From contig WRFW01000193.1 of assembly GCA_009787435.1 (NCBI GenBank), forward strand, positions 1 through 12,341: DNA of 12,341 nucleotides, in the 5' to 3' direction. Source of the stretch: Defluviitaleaceae bacterium. GTDB lineage: Bacteria; Bacillota; Clostridia; Lachnospirales; UBA5962. Each line of letters starts with the position of its first letter. The first letter of the stretch is position 1. Under the pieces are notes generated by a model. That model was not told the origin of the DNA. It ran no database searches and was given only the letters and a program-made list of their open reading frames with translations. Both the position numbers and the translations under genes were made by a program. Positions 11,248 to 12,341 of the stretch are shown here, piece after piece.

Positions 11248-11982
11248 ATGATAACCGCTTCTGAAACAAATAAATGGGCAACCCACAAAGTTGCATTTCT
11301 TACCCTTGCAACTATATTTATAATGGGTTATTTAAACGCCCTGGCACTCCGCACGGTAGACATAACGACAATGATTACAGCCCAATCGGGAAACATAGTG
11401 TGGCTTGGAATGGACTTTACACAAGCCGCTATGGGATATGGTGAATGGATTTCATTTTTCCAAAGAATCTCCTTATTTATAGGCTTTGCTACTGGTTCTG
11501 CAATAGGGCTTCTCACAAAAGATATTTTTAAAGATAACAAACGTATACAATTTTACTATGATTGGACACTTTTTGCAGCTCCAATAGCGTTATACCCTAT
11601 ACTGCTTCAATACAATGTGCCACCGATTATTTCAATTTTTATTCTTGGTTTTTCATCCGGTGCTACTTTAAGATTTTTCAGAAAACTATACCATTTAGAT
11701 ATAAACACATCAATGGCAACAGGAAGTGCTATGTTTGTTGGTATGCAGTTTGTAGAATTTATTAAAAGCAAAGATAAAAAAGAACTTTTCACATTTTTCT
11801 TATTTTTAGCAGCCGTATTAACCTTTTCTTTAGGCTCTGGCATATACCAACTGCTTCATAATATACAATATCCTAATGTGTCTTCACCGGGTGCTAGTAT
11901 AATTTCATTAACTAATATAGCACTTATTATATTTTGCATAATTCCTTACTTCTTTTTCCCATCAAACGGCAAAAATAAATAA
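11248..11982 (+). CDS. DUF1275 (YoaK-like) integral membrane protein
   Basis: Seen: 244 residues with about six hydrophobic segments (roughly 15-38, 70-88, 106-120, 124-140, 176-196, 214-236). The N-terminal block GYLNALALR...MITAQSGNIVWLG (about 27-54) is the family signature, in which the first helix is followed by an h-T-G-N-type motif; here the position usually threonine is serine (QSGN). A second, weaker repeat of the motif appears near NTSMATGSAM. Known: the family is widespread in bacteria, presumed transport-like, with no established substrate. An AAAGGAGG Shine-Dalgarno fixes the start. It lies 5 bp before yraN and is probably cotranscribed with it, separated from carbonic anhydrase by a terminator. 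Confidence 0.9.
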   Translation: MITASETNKWATHKVAFLTLATIFIMGYLNALALRTVDITTMITAQSGNIVWLGMDFTQAAMGYGEWISFFQRISLFIGFATGSAIGLLTKDIFKDNKRIQFYYDWTLFAAPIALYPILLQYNVPPIISIFILGFSSGATLRFFRKLYHLDINTSMATGSAMFVGMQFVEFIKSKDKKELFTFFLFLAAVLTFSLGSGIYQLLHNIQYPNVSSPGASIISLTNIALIIFCIIPYFFFPSNGKNK

Positions 11983-11987
11983 GTAAA

Positions 11988-12341
11988 ATGGCTTACCAAA
12001 AAAATGGTAAAGTTGGAGAATATATAGCAGAAAAATTTTTAGAAAGCCGAGGCTATGAAATTTTAGAGAGAAACTATAAAAAGAAAGTAGGCGAGATAGA
12101 CTTAATAGCAAATTTTGAAGAATACATAATTTTTATAGAAGTTAAACTTAGAATTAGCATAGCGTATGGCACACCTAGTGAATATGTAAACAAAAAGAAA
12201 CAAACTAAAATAATAAAAACTGCCCAAATTTATTTAAATGGCATAGAAAAAGCTACCCGTTTTGATGTAATCCAAATCTTAAAAGAGGGCAATAAATATC
12301 ATATAGAACATATTAAAAATGCCTTTGGTATTAATAGTTAA
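11988..12341 (+). CDS. yraN: YraN/UPF0102 family protein, nuclease-like fold
   Basis: Seen: 117 residues, full length; the stop codon is the last three bases of the window. NGKVGEYIAEKFLESRGYEI (6-25) is the family opening. VGEIDLIA (34-41) and FIEVKLR (49-55) give the Glu36, Asp38, Glu51 and Lys53 pattern of the PD-(D/E)XK-like restriction-endonuclease fold. ATRFDVIQI (89-97) is the closing block. Known: conserved across bacteria and implicated in DNA metabolism, but the biochemical role is poorly defined. In many genomes it neighbours rnhB or a Mg-chelatase-like comM gene; such a neighbour could lie beyond the right edge. No Shine-Dalgarno of note; the 5-bp gap after DUF1275 suggests translational coupling. 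Confidence 0.95.
   Translation: MAYQKNGKVGEYIAEKFLESRGYEILERNYKKKVGEIDLIANFEEYIIFIEVKLRISIAYGTPSEYVNKKKQTKIIKTAQIYLNGIEKATRFDVIQILKEGNKYHIEHIKNAFGINS

Overview
The window is an AT-rich, gene-dense bacterial chromosome segment, most likely from a low-GC anaerobic Bacillota of the class Clostridia. The signs are strong Shine-Dalgarno sites (AGGAGG or GGAG types), TATAAT-rich promoters, and a bacterial V/A-type ATPase next to a PduO-type adenosyltransferase, an Amidase_6 protein and DUF1275 and YraN genes. No rRNA, tRNA, phage, CRISPR or transposase gene is visible. A finer taxonomic call would be a guess.

Region 1 (1-3174, all on the minus strand) holds, from right to left, a Mn-type superoxide dismutase with an unusual Asn/Pro-rich N-terminal extension, a secreted TraB/GumN-family protein with its own good promoter, a cob(I)alamin adenosyltransferase, and the first 49 codons of a UMF1-type MFS transporter that runs off the left edge. 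The SOD gene ends inside a terminator-like hairpin. A long imperfect palindrome separates the TraB and adenosyltransferase genes.

Region 2 (3199-9717, minus strand) is a V/A-type ATPase locus in transcriptional order G/H - C - I - K - E - A - B - D. All reading frames are open, but nearly every subunit is much shorter than its family norm. A (about 465 aa) lacks the bulge or 'non-homologous' domain before the P-loop. B (367 aa) lacks part of its N-terminal region. I (305 aa) has almost no cytoplasmic arm. C is about half length, D has lost part of its coiled coil, and E is only an 81-aa coiled-coil stub. No F subunit is present. Catalytic and ion-path residues survive (P-loop and GERGNE in A, the SLSR arginine in B, two membrane arginines in I, the glutamate in K). 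The locus therefore looks like a coherent miniature rotary ATPase, not a decaying operon, although partial decay of E cannot be excluded.

Four same-orientation copies of a roughly 120-bp (one 48-bp) inverted-repeat element are scattered through regions 1 and 2. They abut or supply the stop codons of the D, E and G/H genes and one lies directly upstream of SOD. No transposase is nearby, so they look like a MITE-like or RNA-level repeat family.

Region 3 (9827-12341, plus strand) is divergent from the ATPase locus. It has a cytosolic Amidase_6 protein, a beta-class carbonic anhydrase with a near-ideal extended -10 promoter and a strong terminator, a DUF1275 (YoaK-like) membrane protein, and a YraN/UPF0102 nuclease-fold protein 5 bp behind it that ends exactly at the right edge.
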